DNA of 64,000 nt, from NCBI GenBank assembly GCA_913055655.1, contig CAJXKA010000003.1, forward strand, positions 188,501 to 252,500, given 5' to 3'. This stretch comes from an uncultured Oceanospirillales bacterium. Its GTDB lineage: Bacteria > Pseudomonadota > Gammaproteobacteria > Xanthomonadales > SZUA-36. Shown one piece after another: positions 35,834-44,590 of the stretch; position 1 is the stretch's first letter; each line of letters starts with the position of its first letter. Below the pieces are notes generated by a model. That model ran no database searches. It saw only the letters and a program-made list of their open reading frames with translations, and had not been told where the DNA came from. The translations under genes were made by a program, and so were the position numbers.

Positions 35834-36670
35834 TCAGCCCGGCGATTGCCGGAACCGCTCCCATACCGGAACAACGCGCTCCGGCAACGGCGCCACCGCG
35901 CCAAGTTCTTTCCAGCCCTGGCCGGGCGCGTGGAAATCCGAGCCGCAGGAGCCCAGCAGCCCCATCTCCCGGCACAGCTGGCCGAGACTGCGGGTTTGTT
36001 GCTCGTTCTGCTGCCCGGAGACCACCTCCATGCCTTCGCCGCCGGCATCAATGAAATCGTTCAGCAGCCGCTTGAGCTTCGTGCGGGTCAGCTTGTAGGC
36101 CAGCGGGTGGGCCAGCACCGCGATGCCGCCGGCGTCGCGAATCCAGGTCACGACCTGCGCCAGGCTGGCCCAGGACTCGCGCACATCGCCGGCCTTGCCG
36201 TCGCCCAGGTAGCGCTTGAAGGCGGCTTCCATGGAATCAACCCTGCCTGTCTCGACCAGGTGCCGGGCGAAATGCGGGCGACCGACCTGCCCGCCCAGTG
36301 CGTACCGAGACGCGCCCTCGAAGGCGTTCTCGATACCCTGTTTCTCCAGCCTTCTCCCAATTTCCCCGGCACGGCGCTCGCGCGCGCCTGACTGGAACGC
36401 GACACCCTCGGTGATCGCCCGGCTGGCGGGGTCGATATCCAGGCCGAGCACGTGGATGCCAGTGGTGTTCCAGGTGGTGGAGAACTCGATGCCCGGGACC
36501 AGCCGCAGGATTGATGGCACTTCGGGCAAGTCATGAAAGGCGTCGACCGTGTCGTGGTCGGTGATCGCCAGGGTCGTCACGCCTTTCTCCACCGCGCGCG
36601 CCATCAGCTCGGCGGGACTGAGCTCGCCGTCGGAGCAGGTGGTGTGGGAATGGAGGTCGATGTTTGCCAT
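35834..36670 (-). CDS. PHP-domain phosphoesterase (RNase AM/YciV family)
   Basis: A 278-residue protein with the PHP metal-binding motifs DLHSHTTCSDGELSP at the N-terminus, TDHDTVDAF, PGIEFSTTW, HFARHLV, LAHPLAY and GSDFHAPGQGW. This is the YciV/TrpH group, whose E. coli member (RNase AM) is a 5'-3' exoribonuclease/3',5'-nucleotide bisphosphatase. ATG 36670 places the metal motif at residues 5-10 as in relatives; an in-frame start at 36718 would add 16 non-conserved residues. It lies downstream of the tRNA-Arg gene on the same strand. Confidence 0.88.
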   Translation of the reverse strand: MANIDLHSHTTCSDGELSPAELMARAVEKGVTTLAITDHDTVDAFHDLPEVPSILRLVPGIEFSTTWNTTGIHVLGLDIDPASRAITEGVAFQSGARERRAGEIGRRLEKQGIENAFEGASRYALGGQVGRPHFARHLVETGRVDSMEAAFKRYLGDGKAGDVRESWASLAQVVTWIRDAGGIAVLAHPLAYKLTRTKLKRLLNDFIDAGGEGMEVVSGQQNEQQTRSLGQLCREMGLLGSCGSDFHAPGQGWKELGAVAPLPERVVPVWERFRQSPG

Positions 36671-36759
36671 GAATCTAGTCGTGTCGCGAGCGATTTCGGC
36701 AGGATTGACTCGCGCCATCCATGGCGCTCGCCCTGCGGGCGGCCCGCTTCGCGGTCCGT

Positions 36760-36788
36760 AAATTCACGAATTCTGGCAATTTCGCAAA
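36760..36788. repeat. Dispersed 9-bp-unit element, copy 2
   Basis: On the minus strand TTTGCGAAATT, GCCAGAATTC and GTGAATTT follow one another with 9-bp periodicity, the most degenerate copy of the family. It lies between the PHP gene start and tRNA-Arg. Confidence 0.55.
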
Positions 36789-36850
36789 CCGGGAAAACAA
36801 TCGTAAGTATAGAAAGCAAAAAGCTCGCGTCTGGCGGACTTTTCTTAAAT

Positions 36851-36927
36851 TGGCGCGCCCGGCAGGATTCGAACCTGCGACCCCTGCCTTCGGAGGGCAG
36901 TACTCTATCCAGCTGAGCTACGGGCGC
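36851..36927 (-). tRNA. tRNA-Arg (anticodon CCG)
   Basis: A 77-nt cloverleaf. The acceptor stem is GCGCCCG paired with CGGGCGC, the discriminator G is followed by an encoded CCA, the D-arm contains AGCTCAGCTGGATAGAG, the anticodon arm is CTGCC-CTCCGAA-GGCAG with anticodon CCG, and the T-arm carries GGTTCGAATCC. It reads CGG arginine codons. No other tRNA is nearby. Confidence 0.97.
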
Positions 36928-37008
36928 TGAAAATCGTGGGCGGCTAGTGTAATCGGCGCGCCTGCCGGTGTAAACGCGCGCGCCCTACCTGACGGCGGCG
37001 TGGGAAGC

Positions 37009-37014
37009 TATACT
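37009..37014 (+). promoter_or_regulatory. Candidate -10 box for the cytochrome c5 gene
   Basis: TATACT lies 60 nt before the cytochrome start codon in the gap after tRNA-Arg. No clear -35 is visible (TACCTG at 17 bp is poor), so confidence is low. Confidence 0.3.
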
Positions 37015-37073
37015 ATGCGCCTTTTCGCGGGCCCGTGACGGTCCGGTATGTGCATCAGAAATCGGAAGACAGC

Positions 37074-37553
37074 ATGGGCAACCACGAAGACAAGGTGTTC
37101 CTGAAGCGATTCAGCATCATCATACTTATCCTGGTGGGAATTACGTTCGCCATCATTTTTATGGCCACGCGCCACGGGCCTGAAGTTGACCCGGCCACCA
37201 ACCCCAGCCGCATGGCACTCGCCGATGAGCGCACTGCGCCGGTGGGCGCGGTGCGTACCGAGTTGCCGGAAGGTGCCGATGCGGTTGCCGCTGTGCCCGC
37301 CGCCCCGGTCGACCCGGCCTCGATTGATGGCACCGCCATTTACGATTCCGTCTGCGCCGTCTGCCACAACGCCGGTGTCGCCGGCGCGCCCATACCGGGC
37401 AGCGACGACTGGGCCACGCGCGCCGAGCAGGGTCACGACACCCTGGTCGATCACGCCATCAACGGCCTGAACGCGATGCCGCCCAAGGGTGGCCGCCCCG
37501 ATCTTTCCGACGCCGAGGTCATCGCGGCCGTGGAACATATGCTGGCGCTGTAA
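37074..37553 (+). CDS. Membrane-anchored cytochrome c5
   Basis: A 159-residue protein with an N-terminal hydrophobic anchor (about 14-31), an Ala/Pro/Val-rich linker, and a C-terminal haem domain carrying CAVCHNAG (CXXCH) and the axial Met in NAMPPKGG. It matches the cytochrome c5/CycB group that passes electrons in the periplasm. ATG 37074 was preferred; a GTG at 37035 would extend it by 13 residues. A nuclease gene follows 21 bp later, possibly in the same transcript. Confidence 0.9.
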   Translation: MGNHEDKVFLKRFSIIILILVGITFAIIFMATRHGPEVDPATNPSRMALADERTAPVGAVRTELPEGADAVAAVPAAPVDPASIDGTAIYDSVCAVCHNAGVAGAPIPGSDDWATRAEQGHDTLVDHAINGLNAMPPKGGRPDLSDAEVIAAVEHMLAL

Positions 37554-37574
37554 GCACAGCACCAGCCTGGTTAC

Positions 37575-39299
37575 GTGGGAAGGACCCCGCGCACACTGGC
37601 AGCCCTGGCGATCACGACATTCGTGGTCGCCTGCGCCGATCAACCCGACGCCATTCCTGGAGGCGGCCCGCTTTGCGATGCCGTTCCCACCGCCATTGGC
37701 GTGATCCAGGGTACTGGCAGCCGCTCTCCACTTGAAGGCCAGTCGGTCAACGTCCTCGGCATCGTCACCCGCGTGACGACATCCGGCTTTGTTATTGAGT
37801 CCCCGACACCTGACGCTGACCCTGCTAGCAGCGAAGGCCTGTTCCTGTCCACGCCCGGCGCAATGGCGCTGGAACCCGGCATGCAGGTCGCCGCACAGGG
37901 CGTGGTCACCGAGCTGGGCGATGGCGGCGACACGCAAACGGCGCTGGACGGCGTCCAGTCGCTCACGCTCTGCGGCGAACACCAGGCCCTGCCACTGACA
38001 CATACCCGCCTGCCGATGGCGGCGGACACGCGCGAGTCACTGGAGAACATGCGCGTGACGCTCGATTCCGCATCGATCGCCACCGATGTCTACCGCCTGC
38101 GTGATGGCGAGATCCGCATCGCGGCCGGTGGCATGCTCGCCAGCCCCACCGAGGTGGCCTGGCCGGGTAACGACGCCCGCCGGCAGCGCCAGCAGAACCA
38201 GGCGGCCTGGCTGAAGGCGCAGCTGGTCGACGGCGACCGAACCGCGTTTCCGGGTGGCACCGAACTGGTGTCCGATGAAGGCGTGCTGGGCCACGACGGG
38301 AAGTCGCCAAAGCTGTTCCTGGAGGCCCCGGCCAACCTGGCCCGGCCGCTGATGCCTTCGCCCCCGGCGCCCGCCGCGGAAAGCCTGCGGGTGCTCAGCC
38401 TGAACCTGTACAACTACTTCAACGGCGATGGCCAGGGTGGCGGCTTCCCCGCGCCTCGCGGCGCGAGCAGCGAGAAAGACTTTGAACGCCAGCGTGAACG
38501 GCTTCGCGCCGCGCTGGAAGCACTGCGCCCCGACATCGTCGCGGTGATGGAGCTGGAGAATGACGGCTTCGCACCCGGCTCGGCCGCCGCCGACCTGCTC
38601 GATGACATGGCGCAGGCCACCGGCGCGTCCTGGGAAGCGGCCAACCCGGGGGTGAACGGCATCGGCAGCGACGAGATCACTGTCGGGCTGTTTCACCGGC
38701 CCGACCGGGTCAGGGCCATGGGGCCGGCACTGACGCTGGGCGCCGCACCCTTCGACCTGCTCAGTCGCAAACCCGTGGCCCGCGCGTTTGCCCCCGTCGG
38801 CGGCGGGCCGGCGTTTTTCGTGGCCGTGAACCACTTCAAGTCCAAGGGCAGCTGCCCCGACCACGGCCCGGATCGTGACCTGGGCGACGGCCAGGGCTGC
38901 TGGAACGCCGCACGGACGGCGGCGGCGAAAGCGGTGGGTGAATGGGTGCTGCAACTCGCCGCGGCGCAGGCGGACGGCCGCGCGCTGATTGTTGGCGACC
39001 TGAATGCCTACCGCCTGGAAGACCCGGTCCGGCACCTGGTCGGGAACGGTTTTGAAGACCTGACCGGCGGCGGGGAGCTGGGGCACGAGTACAGCTACGT
39101 GTTCTACGGCGAGGCCGGCACCCTGGATTACGCGCTGGCCACGCCGGCGCTGCGCCGGCTGGTCGCCCAGGCGCGCATCCTGCATATCAACGCCGCCTGG
39201 CCGCCCGGCATGAAGCTGCCGGCGCCATGGCTGCGTTCATCCGATCACGACCCCGTGATCGTCGATTTACGCTTTCGCCAGTCGTTTACCGCCCGTTGA
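37575..39299 (+). CDS. Extracellular nuclease/EEP-domain lipoprotein
   Basis: A 574-residue protein, probable GTG start (weak ribosome site; an internal start is possible). The signal peptide ends with VVAC, a lipobox. An OB-fold-like region (about 45-270) precedes an endonuclease/exonuclease/phosphatase domain: LRVLSLNLYNYF, IVAVMELEND, VAVNHFKSKGSCPDHG, LIVGDLNAYR and SSDHDPVIVDL. This architecture is that of ExeM/YhcR-like extracellular DNases, which degrade environmental DNA for nutrients or biofilm dispersal. Its 3' end overlaps acpH convergently by 55 bp. Confidence 0.86.
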   Translation: MGRTPRTLAALAITTFVVACADQPDAIPGGGPLCDAVPTAIGVIQGTGSRSPLEGQSVNVLGIVTRVTTSGFVIESPTPDADPASSEGLFLSTPGAMALEPGMQVAAQGVVTELGDGGDTQTALDGVQSLTLCGEHQALPLTHTRLPMAADTRESLENMRVTLDSASIATDVYRLRDGEIRIAAGGMLASPTEVAWPGNDARRQRQQNQAAWLKAQLVDGDRTAFPGGTELVSDEGVLGHDGKSPKLFLEAPANLARPLMPSPPAPAAESLRVLSLNLYNYFNGDGQGGGFPAPRGASSEKDFERQRERLRAALEALRPDIVAVMELENDGFAPGSAAADLLDDMAQATGASWEAANPGVNGIGSDEITVGLFHRPDRVRAMGPALTLGAAPFDLLSRKPVARAFAPVGGGPAFFVAVNHFKSKGSCPDHGPDRDLGDGQGCWNAARTAAAKAVGEWVLQLAAAQADGRALIVGDLNAYRLEDPVRHLVGNGFEDLTGGGELGHEYSYVFYGEAGTLDYALATPALRRLVAQARILHINAAWPPGMKLPAPWLRSSDHDPVIVDLRFRQSFTAR

Positions 39300-39850
39300 A
39301 TCCGGGGCATTAATTCCAGGAACGTTTCTTCGCAGGCGGGGCCGAATTCAGCCCAGATTTCCTCAACGCGCCCCAGCGGATTGCTGCGCTTCAGGCGCCG
39401 GCCGACGCCGTCCAGGGTGCGGAAAAACTCGCTTTCGTCGGCGTAGGCGGCGAACAGGCCGCGTCGGTCGGCGTAGCGCATGAAACTCGCCAGCCGGTCG
39501 GGCGGCTCACCGTCGTGGTGCGCCAGCAGGTCGCGGACCCGGGCGTCGAACGCGTCGATCGGCTCGTCGCTCCAGTCCGGCCAGCGACGCGCCAGGAAAT
39601 GGTCGAAGGCGACATCGGCGACGATGCCCGCGTAGCGGCGGTACGGCCGTGGGAACGACTTCACCAGCGCTTTCACACCCGGGTCCGCGTCCGTGCTCCG
39701 GTCGATAAAACGATGCAGGCGGATACCGTCGCGGACGCCGGGCGGGTAGGTGCGGAGCGCGCGCAGCCCCCGGACAAAATCGCCAAACAGGCCGCCGAGC
39801 ATCAGCTCGTCATCGTCGCGGACCAGGTACAGGTGGGCGAGAAAATTCAT
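39245..39850 (-). CDS. acpH: ACP phosphodiesterase
   Basis: A 201-residue AcpH-family protein, which removes the 4'-phosphopantetheine from acyl carrier protein. Characteristic segments are MNFLAHLYLV, GGLFGDFVRG, RLHRFIDRSTDADP, and VADVAFDHFLARRW, with metal-ligand-type His/Asp residues. Length matches E. coli AcpH (193). The gene is convergent with the nuclease gene, with coding overlap of 55 bp at the 3' ends, and divergent from the hydrolase gene. Confidence 0.88.
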   Translation of the reverse strand: MNFLAHLYLVRDDDELMLGGLFGDFVRGLRALRTYPPGVRDGIRLHRFIDRSTDADPGVKALVKSFPRPYRRYAGIVADVAFDHFLARRWPDWSDEPIDAFDARVRDLLAHHDGEPPDRLASFMRYADRRGLFAAYADESEFFRTLDGVGRRLKRSNPLGRVEEIWAEFGPACEETFLELMPRIQRAVNDWRKRKSTITGS

Positions 39851-39960
39851 CCCCGCACGTTAGCACAGCGACGCGTCCGAACCATGGCATTCCGGTGGCC
39901 GTTGGTGGGTGATGGAAGCCCTGCGTTATCATGCGGGCTTCGCAGCCACCGCGACCCGAT

Positions 39961-40644
39961 ATGACCGACGACAACGTTGCCAACCCGGACGCGTTTCCGG
40001 ACGCCCGCGCCGAGATCACCCTACAGGGCCCGGCCGGCGCCCTCGAGTGCATCACCGATGTTCCAGAGGCCGAAGATGAGCGCCCCGCCACCGTGGTGAT
40101 CTGTCACCCGCACCCGTTGCATGGCGGCACCATGCACAACAAGGTGGTCACCATCATCGAGCGCTCGATGCGTGAACTGGGGCTGCGCACCGTGCGGTTC
40201 AATTTCCGCGGCGTCGGCGAAAGCGCCGGCGAATTCGACGACGGTTACGGCGAGACCGACGACCTGTTCGCGATCTGCGAATGGGTGCGGCGCACCCGGC
40301 CGGGCGACGCGTTGTGGCTGGCCGGCTTCAGCTTCGGCACCTGGGTCTGCCTGCGCGCGGCGCAGAACCTGGACATCGGCCAGCTGATTTCAATCGCACC
40401 GGCGGTCACGCGCTTCGACTTCGGCGAACTGTCACGGCCGGACTGCCCCTGGCTGGTGGTCCAGGGCGACGAGGACGAGGTGGTGGAGTTCGAGGCCGTG
40501 CGCGACTGGGTGGCCACCGTTGAGCCCCCGCCTGACTTCCAGGTGATGGAACACGCCGGGCACTTCTTCCACCGGCGGCTGATGGACCTGCGTGGCCTGC
40601 TGAAGAACGGCGTGTCGGGCGCCCTTCCCGAACCCCATTCGTGA
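39961..40644 (+). CDS. Alpha/beta hydrolase
   Basis: A 227-residue protein from ATG 39961 (an in-frame ATG at 39931 is less likely). It shows CHPHPLHGGTMHNKVV, RFNFRGVGESAGEFDDGYGE, the nucleophile elbow GFSFGTWV, a catalytic Asp region VVQGDEDEVVE, and His in MEHAGHFFHRRL. This is the serine-hydrolase group of small cytosolic esterases with an HPHPxxGG motif, which lack a signal peptide and have unknown substrates. The gene overlaps the next gene (zapE) by 4 bp (GTGA), so the two are translationally linked. Confidence 0.85.
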   Translation: MTDDNVANPDAFPDARAEITLQGPAGALECITDVPEAEDERPATVVICHPHPLHGGTMHNKVVTIIERSMRELGLRTVRFNFRGVGESAGEFDDGYGETDDLFAICEWVRRTRPGDALWLAGFSFGTWVCLRAAQNLDIGQLISIAPAVTRFDFGELSRPDCPWLVVQGDEDEVVEFEAVRDWVATVEPPPDFQVMEHAGHFFHRRLMDLRGLLKNGVSGALPEPHS

Positions 40645-41729
40645 CGACACCCGGCGCGCGCTACCAGGAGCGGCTGGAAAGCGGCCGTTTCGCGCCTGAC
40701 CCGGAACAGGCGAAAGTCGTGGCGGCGCTGGACCGGCTTCACGGCGAGCTGACTGAAACCGGCTCCAGCGGCCTGGGCGCGCTGTGGCGCCGGGTGACCG
40801 GGCAGCCAACGCCGGGGCCGGAAGGCCTGTATCTGTGGGGTGGCGTCGGTCGGGGCAAGACCTGGCTGATGGACCTGTTTTACGACACGGTGCCGTTCGA
40901 GGAAAAGCAGCGCTTCCATTTCCACCGCTTCATGGCGCGGATTCACGACGCCCTGCGCGAACGCGGCCAGGAACAGGATCCGCTGTCCGACATTGCCCGG
41001 GACTGGTCGCGGCGCTGTCGCCTGCTGTGCTTCGATGAATTCTTCGTCTCGGACATCGCCGACGCCATGCTGCTGGGCGGCCTGCTTCGCGGCCTGTTCG
41101 ACAACGGCGTCACGCTGGTGGCGACCTCCAACGTGGCGCCCGACGACCTCTACCGCGACGGCCTGCAGCGCGCCCGGTTCCTGCCGGCCATTAACCTGCT
41201 GAAGTCGCGAACGCGGGTGATGCACGTGGGCGGCGATACCGATCACCGCCTGCGCCTGCTGGAACGCTCCGAGACCTGGCACACGCCGCTGGGCGAATTC
41301 GCCGAGGAGGGCCTGGCGCGCAGCTTCAAGGAGATGACCAGCGAGTGCGAACTGAACCCGGAACTGAACATCAACGGCCGCGCCTTCACCGCGCAACGTC
41401 GCGGCGACGGCGTGATCTGGTTCGATTTCGACACGCTGTGCGAACAGCCGCGCGGCGCGCGGGACTACATCGAGATCGCACGGGCCTTCAACACGGTGCT
41501 GTTGTCCAACGTGCCGGTGATGGACGAAACCGCTTCCAACGCCGCCCGCCGCTTTATCAACCTGGTCGATGAATTCTACGACCGGGGCGTGAAACTGCTG
41601 GTCTCGGCCGAGGCCTCCATTGACGCGCTCTACACCGGTAAACGCCTGGCGTTCGAATTCGAACGCACCCGGAGCCGGTTGACGGAAATGCAGAGCCGCG
41701 AATACCTGGCGCGCGCGCACCTGGCCTGA
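40641..41729 (+). CDS. zapE: Cell division protein ZapE (AFG1-family ATPase)
   Basis: A 362-residue AFG1/ZapE ATPase. Walker A GGVGRGKTWLMDLFYD, Walker B LLCFDEFFVSDIADAM, sensor region ATSNVAPDDLYRDGLQRARFLPA, and C-terminal FINLVDEFYDRGVKLLVSAE are all present. ZapE binds FtsZ and affects Z-ring stability, mainly under stress and low oxygen in E. coli. The GTG start at 40641 overlaps the hydrolase stop (GTGA). An intrinsic-type hairpin follows 13 nt after the stop. Confidence 0.95.
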   Translation: MTTPGARYQERLESGRFAPDPEQAKVVAALDRLHGELTETGSSGLGALWRRVTGQPTPGPEGLYLWGGVGRGKTWLMDLFYDTVPFEEKQRFHFHRFMARIHDALRERGQEQDPLSDIARDWSRRCRLLCFDEFFVSDIADAMLLGGLLRGLFDNGVTLVATSNVAPDDLYRDGLQRARFLPAINLLKSRTRVMHVGGDTDHRLRLLERSETWHTPLGEFAEEGLARSFKEMTSECELNPELNINGRAFTAQRRGDGVIWFDFDTLCEQPRGARDYIEIARAFNTVLLSNVPVMDETASNAARRFINLVDEFYDRGVKLLVSAEASIDALYTGKRLAFEFERTRSRLTEMQSREYLARAHLA

Positions 41730-41742
41730 TTGCAGATAAAAG

Positions 41743-41773
41743 AAAGGACCGGCAAGGGGTAAACCGGTCCTTT
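41743..41773 (+). terminator. Terminator after zapE
   Basis: AAAGGACCGG and CCGGTCCTTT form a 10-bp stem with an 11-nt loop. The stem ends in TTT, and on the opposite strand it also ends in TTT, so it may stop transcription from both sides. Confidence 0.7.
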
Positions 41774-41952
41774 CGTGAGATCCGGTGCAAGGGGAACACC
41801 GGCCTCGAGCCGGACGCGACGCAAGGGGGGCGCCGAATCCGAACAAACTGTTCGTGAGTTTTGCTCGACGGTCGCAACCCGGTGTATTGGTGCCTGGGAC
41901 GCCGTAGCCTAATTTTAACCCAAAAATGCGATTTTTGTAGTCAAAAGACCGA

Positions 41953-41972
41953 AATACCGTTCCCGCGGTATT
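41953..41972 (-). terminator. Probable terminator of bioH-bioC
   Basis: AATACCG and CGGTATT form a 7-bp stem with a 6-nt loop. On the minus strand it comes 18 nt after the bioC stop and is followed by TTTCGGTCTTTTG. A separate AT-rich dyad CAAAAAT-GCG-ATTTTTG lies at 41921-41937. Confidence 0.45.
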
Positions 41973-41990
41973 CGCGGCGGGGCGCGGAGC

Positions 41991-42863
41991 TCAGCGCCCG
42001 CGCCTGAGCGCTTCGACGGAAAAGGTTGCGATTTCGCCGTCGCCGTCGCGCACCGGCTGGCCCTCTTCGGGGCCGAACGCCGCGCCGAAGACCACCTCGA
42101 AACGGGCCGGGAACCGGCCATCGCGTTCAAAGGCCCGGTACTCGGCGGCCACGCGCGCCAGCTTGCCGGGCGTCGTCAGTCCCCGCGCCCGGCTGGACGC
42201 GGCATTGACGTCGCCGATGCCTTTCAGGTCCCGCATCACCGCCAACGGCTCGCGATACGCCAGCACCAGGGTTTCGGCATCCATGACCGGGTCGCGAAAA
42301 CCAGCGCGGACGAGCGCATCACCCACATCGTGCATGTCGGCGAAACGGTGCACGTGCGCGTGCTCGTCCACGCGCGACCAGGCGGTGCGCAGTTCGTAAA
42401 GCGTATCCGGGCCGAAGCTGCTGAAAATGAACAGCCCGCCTGGGCGCAATACGCGACGCACGCCGGCAAACAGCGCCGCCTCGTCCGGGCTTGAGTGCAC
42501 GGCCAGTGAGGAGAACACCAGGTCGACGCTGCGGGCAGCCACGGGCATGGCCTGCATGTCGGCACAGACCGGCAGGGCCACCGCGTCGCCCTGGGGGCGA
42601 TGCCGATGGCGTGCGAGCATGGCGGGCGCCCAGTCCAGCGCCAGGACGGTGGCCTCCGGGAAACGGCGCGCCAGGGCCTGGCTGCCACTCCCCGTGCCGC
42701 AGCCCAGGTCGATCACGCGCCGCGGCTGGACATCGAAGTAGTCGAGCCGCTCGAACAGACGGGACTCGACTTCCTGCTGCAGCGCGGCATGGGCGTCATA
42801 ACTTGCCGCCGCGCGGTCTGAGGCCCGGCGCGCAGCCGTCCGATCGATGCGGGTCAGTGTCAT
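41991..42863 (-). CDS. bioC: Malonyl-ACP O-methyltransferase BioC
   Basis: A 290-residue SAM-dependent methyltransferase that methylates malonyl-ACP to disguise it as a fatty-acid primer for pimelate synthesis. SAM-binding motif VIDLGCGTGSGSQAL, followed by the acidic ALDWAPAML and a post-I region; FSSFGPDTLYELRTAWSRVDEHAHVHRF is typical of BioC in outline. Length matches the family. It overlaps bioH by 4 bp, supporting the assignment to biotin synthesis rather than a generic methyltransferase. Confidence 0.93.
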   Translation of the reverse strand: MTLTRIDRTAARRASDRAAASYDAHAALQQEVESRLFERLDYFDVQPRRVIDLGCGTGSGSQALARRFPEATVLALDWAPAMLARHRHRPQGDAVALPVCADMQAMPVAARSVDLVFSSLAVHSSPDEAALFAGVRRVLRPGGLFIFSSFGPDTLYELRTAWSRVDEHAHVHRFADMHDVGDALVRAGFRDPVMDAETLVLAYREPLAVMRDLKGIGDVNAASSRARGLTTPGKLARVAAEYRAFERDGRFPARFEVVFGAAFGPEEGQPVRDGDGEIATFSVEALRRGR

Positions 42864-43627
42864 GAATCTTTCGCTCCCCCGGCCAGGAATTCATCAAGTA
42901 ACGCGGTGACCTCACGTTCATGGCGAACAAACGGCGCGTGGCCGGCGCCTTCGATCGCCCGGAACCGGGCGTTCGACATCATACCCGCAGCCGCGCGGCT
43001 GGCCGCCGGTGGTGAAACCCGGTCGGCGGACCCACTGATCCAGAGCGTGGGCTGGGCCAGCCCCGGCAACAGTTCGCGCAAATCGGTCGTCGCCAGGATT
43101 TCCAGGCCGGCCCGCAAGGCCTTGTACCCGGGCTCCGGCGCACCGTGCAGCATCCGGCGCATGTCGCGAAGCGTGGCCTCCGGGTCGGCGGCGCCCAGCG
43201 CCTGCAGGCCAACAAAGCGTTCGAGCACACCTTCACCATCCTCGACACAGGCCTCCCGAAACGCCTGGAACACGCGTTCCGGCATCGCGTCCGGCCAGTC
43301 CGGGGCTGCGACGAAGCGTGGATTGGCGCCCACCAGGATCATGCGCCGTACCTGTTCCGGTGCACGCTGCGCGGCGGCCAGCGTCACCTGGCTGCCCAGC
43401 GACCAGCCGATCCAGTCGGCCGGTGGCGTTGAGGCCAGCACTTCGTCGGCGAAAGCCCCCAGCGACCATGTGCGGTCCCGCGTGTCGGCGCCATGCCCGG
43501 GCAGGTCCACGCGATGCACGGTGTAGCGCGCGGCCAGTGCCGTCGCCACCCCGGCCCACGCGCCGGAATGCATGCCCCAGCCGTGCACCATCACCACGTC
43601 GGGCCCGCTGCCGGAGACATGAATCAC
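42860..43627 (-). CDS. bioH: Pimeloyl-ACP methyl ester carboxylesterase BioH
   Basis: A 255-residue alpha/beta hydrolase that removes the methyl group placed by BioC, ending the pimeloyl-ACP branch. The catalytic triad is visible: nucleophile in GWSLGSQVT, Asp in ISGSADRVSP, His in GAGHAPFV, plus the oxyanion motif VHGWGMHSGAW. It lies directly upstream of bioC (4-bp overlap). No bioF, bioA, bioD or bioB gene is in the window, so the rest of the pathway is elsewhere. Confidence 0.93.
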   Translation of the reverse strand: MIHVSGSGPDVVMVHGWGMHSGAWAGVATALAARYTVHRVDLPGHGADTRDRTWSLGAFADEVLASTPPADWIGWSLGSQVTLAAAQRAPEQVRRMILVGANPRFVAAPDWPDAMPERVFQAFREACVEDGEGVLERFVGLQALGAADPEATLRDMRRMLHGAPEPGYKALRAGLEILATTDLRELLPGLAQPTLWISGSADRVSPPAASRAAAGMMSNARFRAIEGAGHAPFVRHEREVTALLDEFLAGGAKDS

Positions 43628-43742
43628 GGCCGGCAGGCCTCCCCTGCGATGGAAAGCGCGTCAAAGGGGGAAAGTCCTACAGCTTTTGTCCGGGAATTGC
43701 GGTCGATGGCGACGGCAGGGTGCATGAAGATGGTCTCTTGCC

Positions 43743-43751
43743 GAGAGGGGG
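43743..43751 (+). promoter_or_regulatory. Ribosome-binding site deciding the comF start
   Basis: GAGAGGGGG is 8 nt before GTG 43760. The upstream in-frame ATGs at 43724 and 43730 have no comparable site. Confidence 0.5.
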
Positions 43752-43759
43752 TGTTCCAC

Positions 43760-44590
43760 GTGGCCGAGCAGTATCTGAACCCACCCGGGGTGTGTCAACC
43801 AGGACGGCCACGGTGGCCTGCGGCCGTTTGTGGTTTGCTGGACGCCCTGTTGCCGCCACGATGCGTACTGTGCGGCGACCCGGCCGATACCGCTGACGGC
43901 GACGGCGCGCTGTGCCGGCCGTGCCTGGCCGGGCTGCCCGGCAACCCGGGCGCCTGCCCCCGTTGCGGTTTGCCCGAATCGGGTGAAGGCTGCCGTGACT
44001 GCCGGATCATTCCGCCGCCCTGGCGGCACGTGCAGGCGCCGATACGCTACGACTTCCCCATCGACCGCCTGGTCCGGCGACTGAAATTCGGCCGCGACCT
44101 GGCTGCGGGGCGCGCGCTGGCGGCGGCGATGGCCTGGGCAGGCCCGCCACCTGTCCGGGGTAGCGCGGTGCTGGTCCCCGTGCCTTTGCATGGCTTCCGG
44201 CGCTGGCGGCGCGGCTACAACCAGGCCGCCGAAATCGCCCTTCACCTGTCGAAGGCCACCGGCTGGCCGGTCGATGCCGGCTCACTGAAACGCGTGCGCC
44301 ACACCCGGGCGCAGTCCGGCCTGCATGCCCGTCAGCGAAAAACCAACCTGGATGGCGCCTTTGCCTGGCGGGCAGGCCGGCCGATTCCGGATACGGTGGT
44401 CCTGGTCGACGACGTGATGACCACCGGCGCCACGCTGGACGCCTGCACCCGGGTGGCGCGGCGCGCCGGCGCCAGGACGGTGGTGTTGTGGGTGGCCGCA
44501 CGGGCGCTGGGCGGCGCCACACCCGGGACCACCGTCAACCCGGACGTCATTCAGCCGAATCAGTCTGCCAGCAACGCCCAGCGCTCATGA
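43760..44590 (+). CDS. ComF family phosphoribosyltransferase-like protein
   Basis: A 276-residue ComF-like protein. An N-terminal zinc-ribbon-type region has four CXXC pairs (CVLCGDP, CRPCLAG, CPRCGLP, CRDCRI), then comes a PRTase domain with HGFRRWRRGYNQAAEIA, RVRHTRAQSGLHARQRKTN and the PRPP loop VVLVDDVMTTGATLD. ComF proteins support DNA uptake in competent bacteria, but the exact role is not settled. The start GTG 43760 was chosen from the strong ribosome site; the frame stays open upstream to 43493, where it overlaps bioH antisense. Its 3' end overlaps the acetyltransferase gene convergently by 31 bp. Confidence 0.85.
   Translation: MAEQYLNPPGVCQPGRPRWPAAVCGLLDALLPPRCVLCGDPADTADGDGALCRPCLAGLPGNPGACPRCGLPESGEGCRDCRIIPPPWRHVQAPIRYDFPIDRLVRRLKFGRDLAAGRALAAAMAWAGPPPVRGSAVLVPVPLHGFRRWRRGYNQAAEIALHLSKATGWPVDAGSLKRVRHTRAQSGLHARQRKTNLDGAFAWRAGRPIPDTVVLVDDVMTTGATLDACTRVARRAGARTVVLWVAARALGGATPGTTVNPDVIQPNQSASNAQRS

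Noticed and set aside
40245-41846. 533-aa minus-strand frame over zapE
   Set aside because: Antisense to a gene with Walker A/B motifs; composition typical of an artefact.
43493-43759. 89-residue N-terminal extension of the ComF protein
   Set aside because: Overlaps bioH antisense, has no homology-like content, and a better ribosome site exists at 43743-43751.
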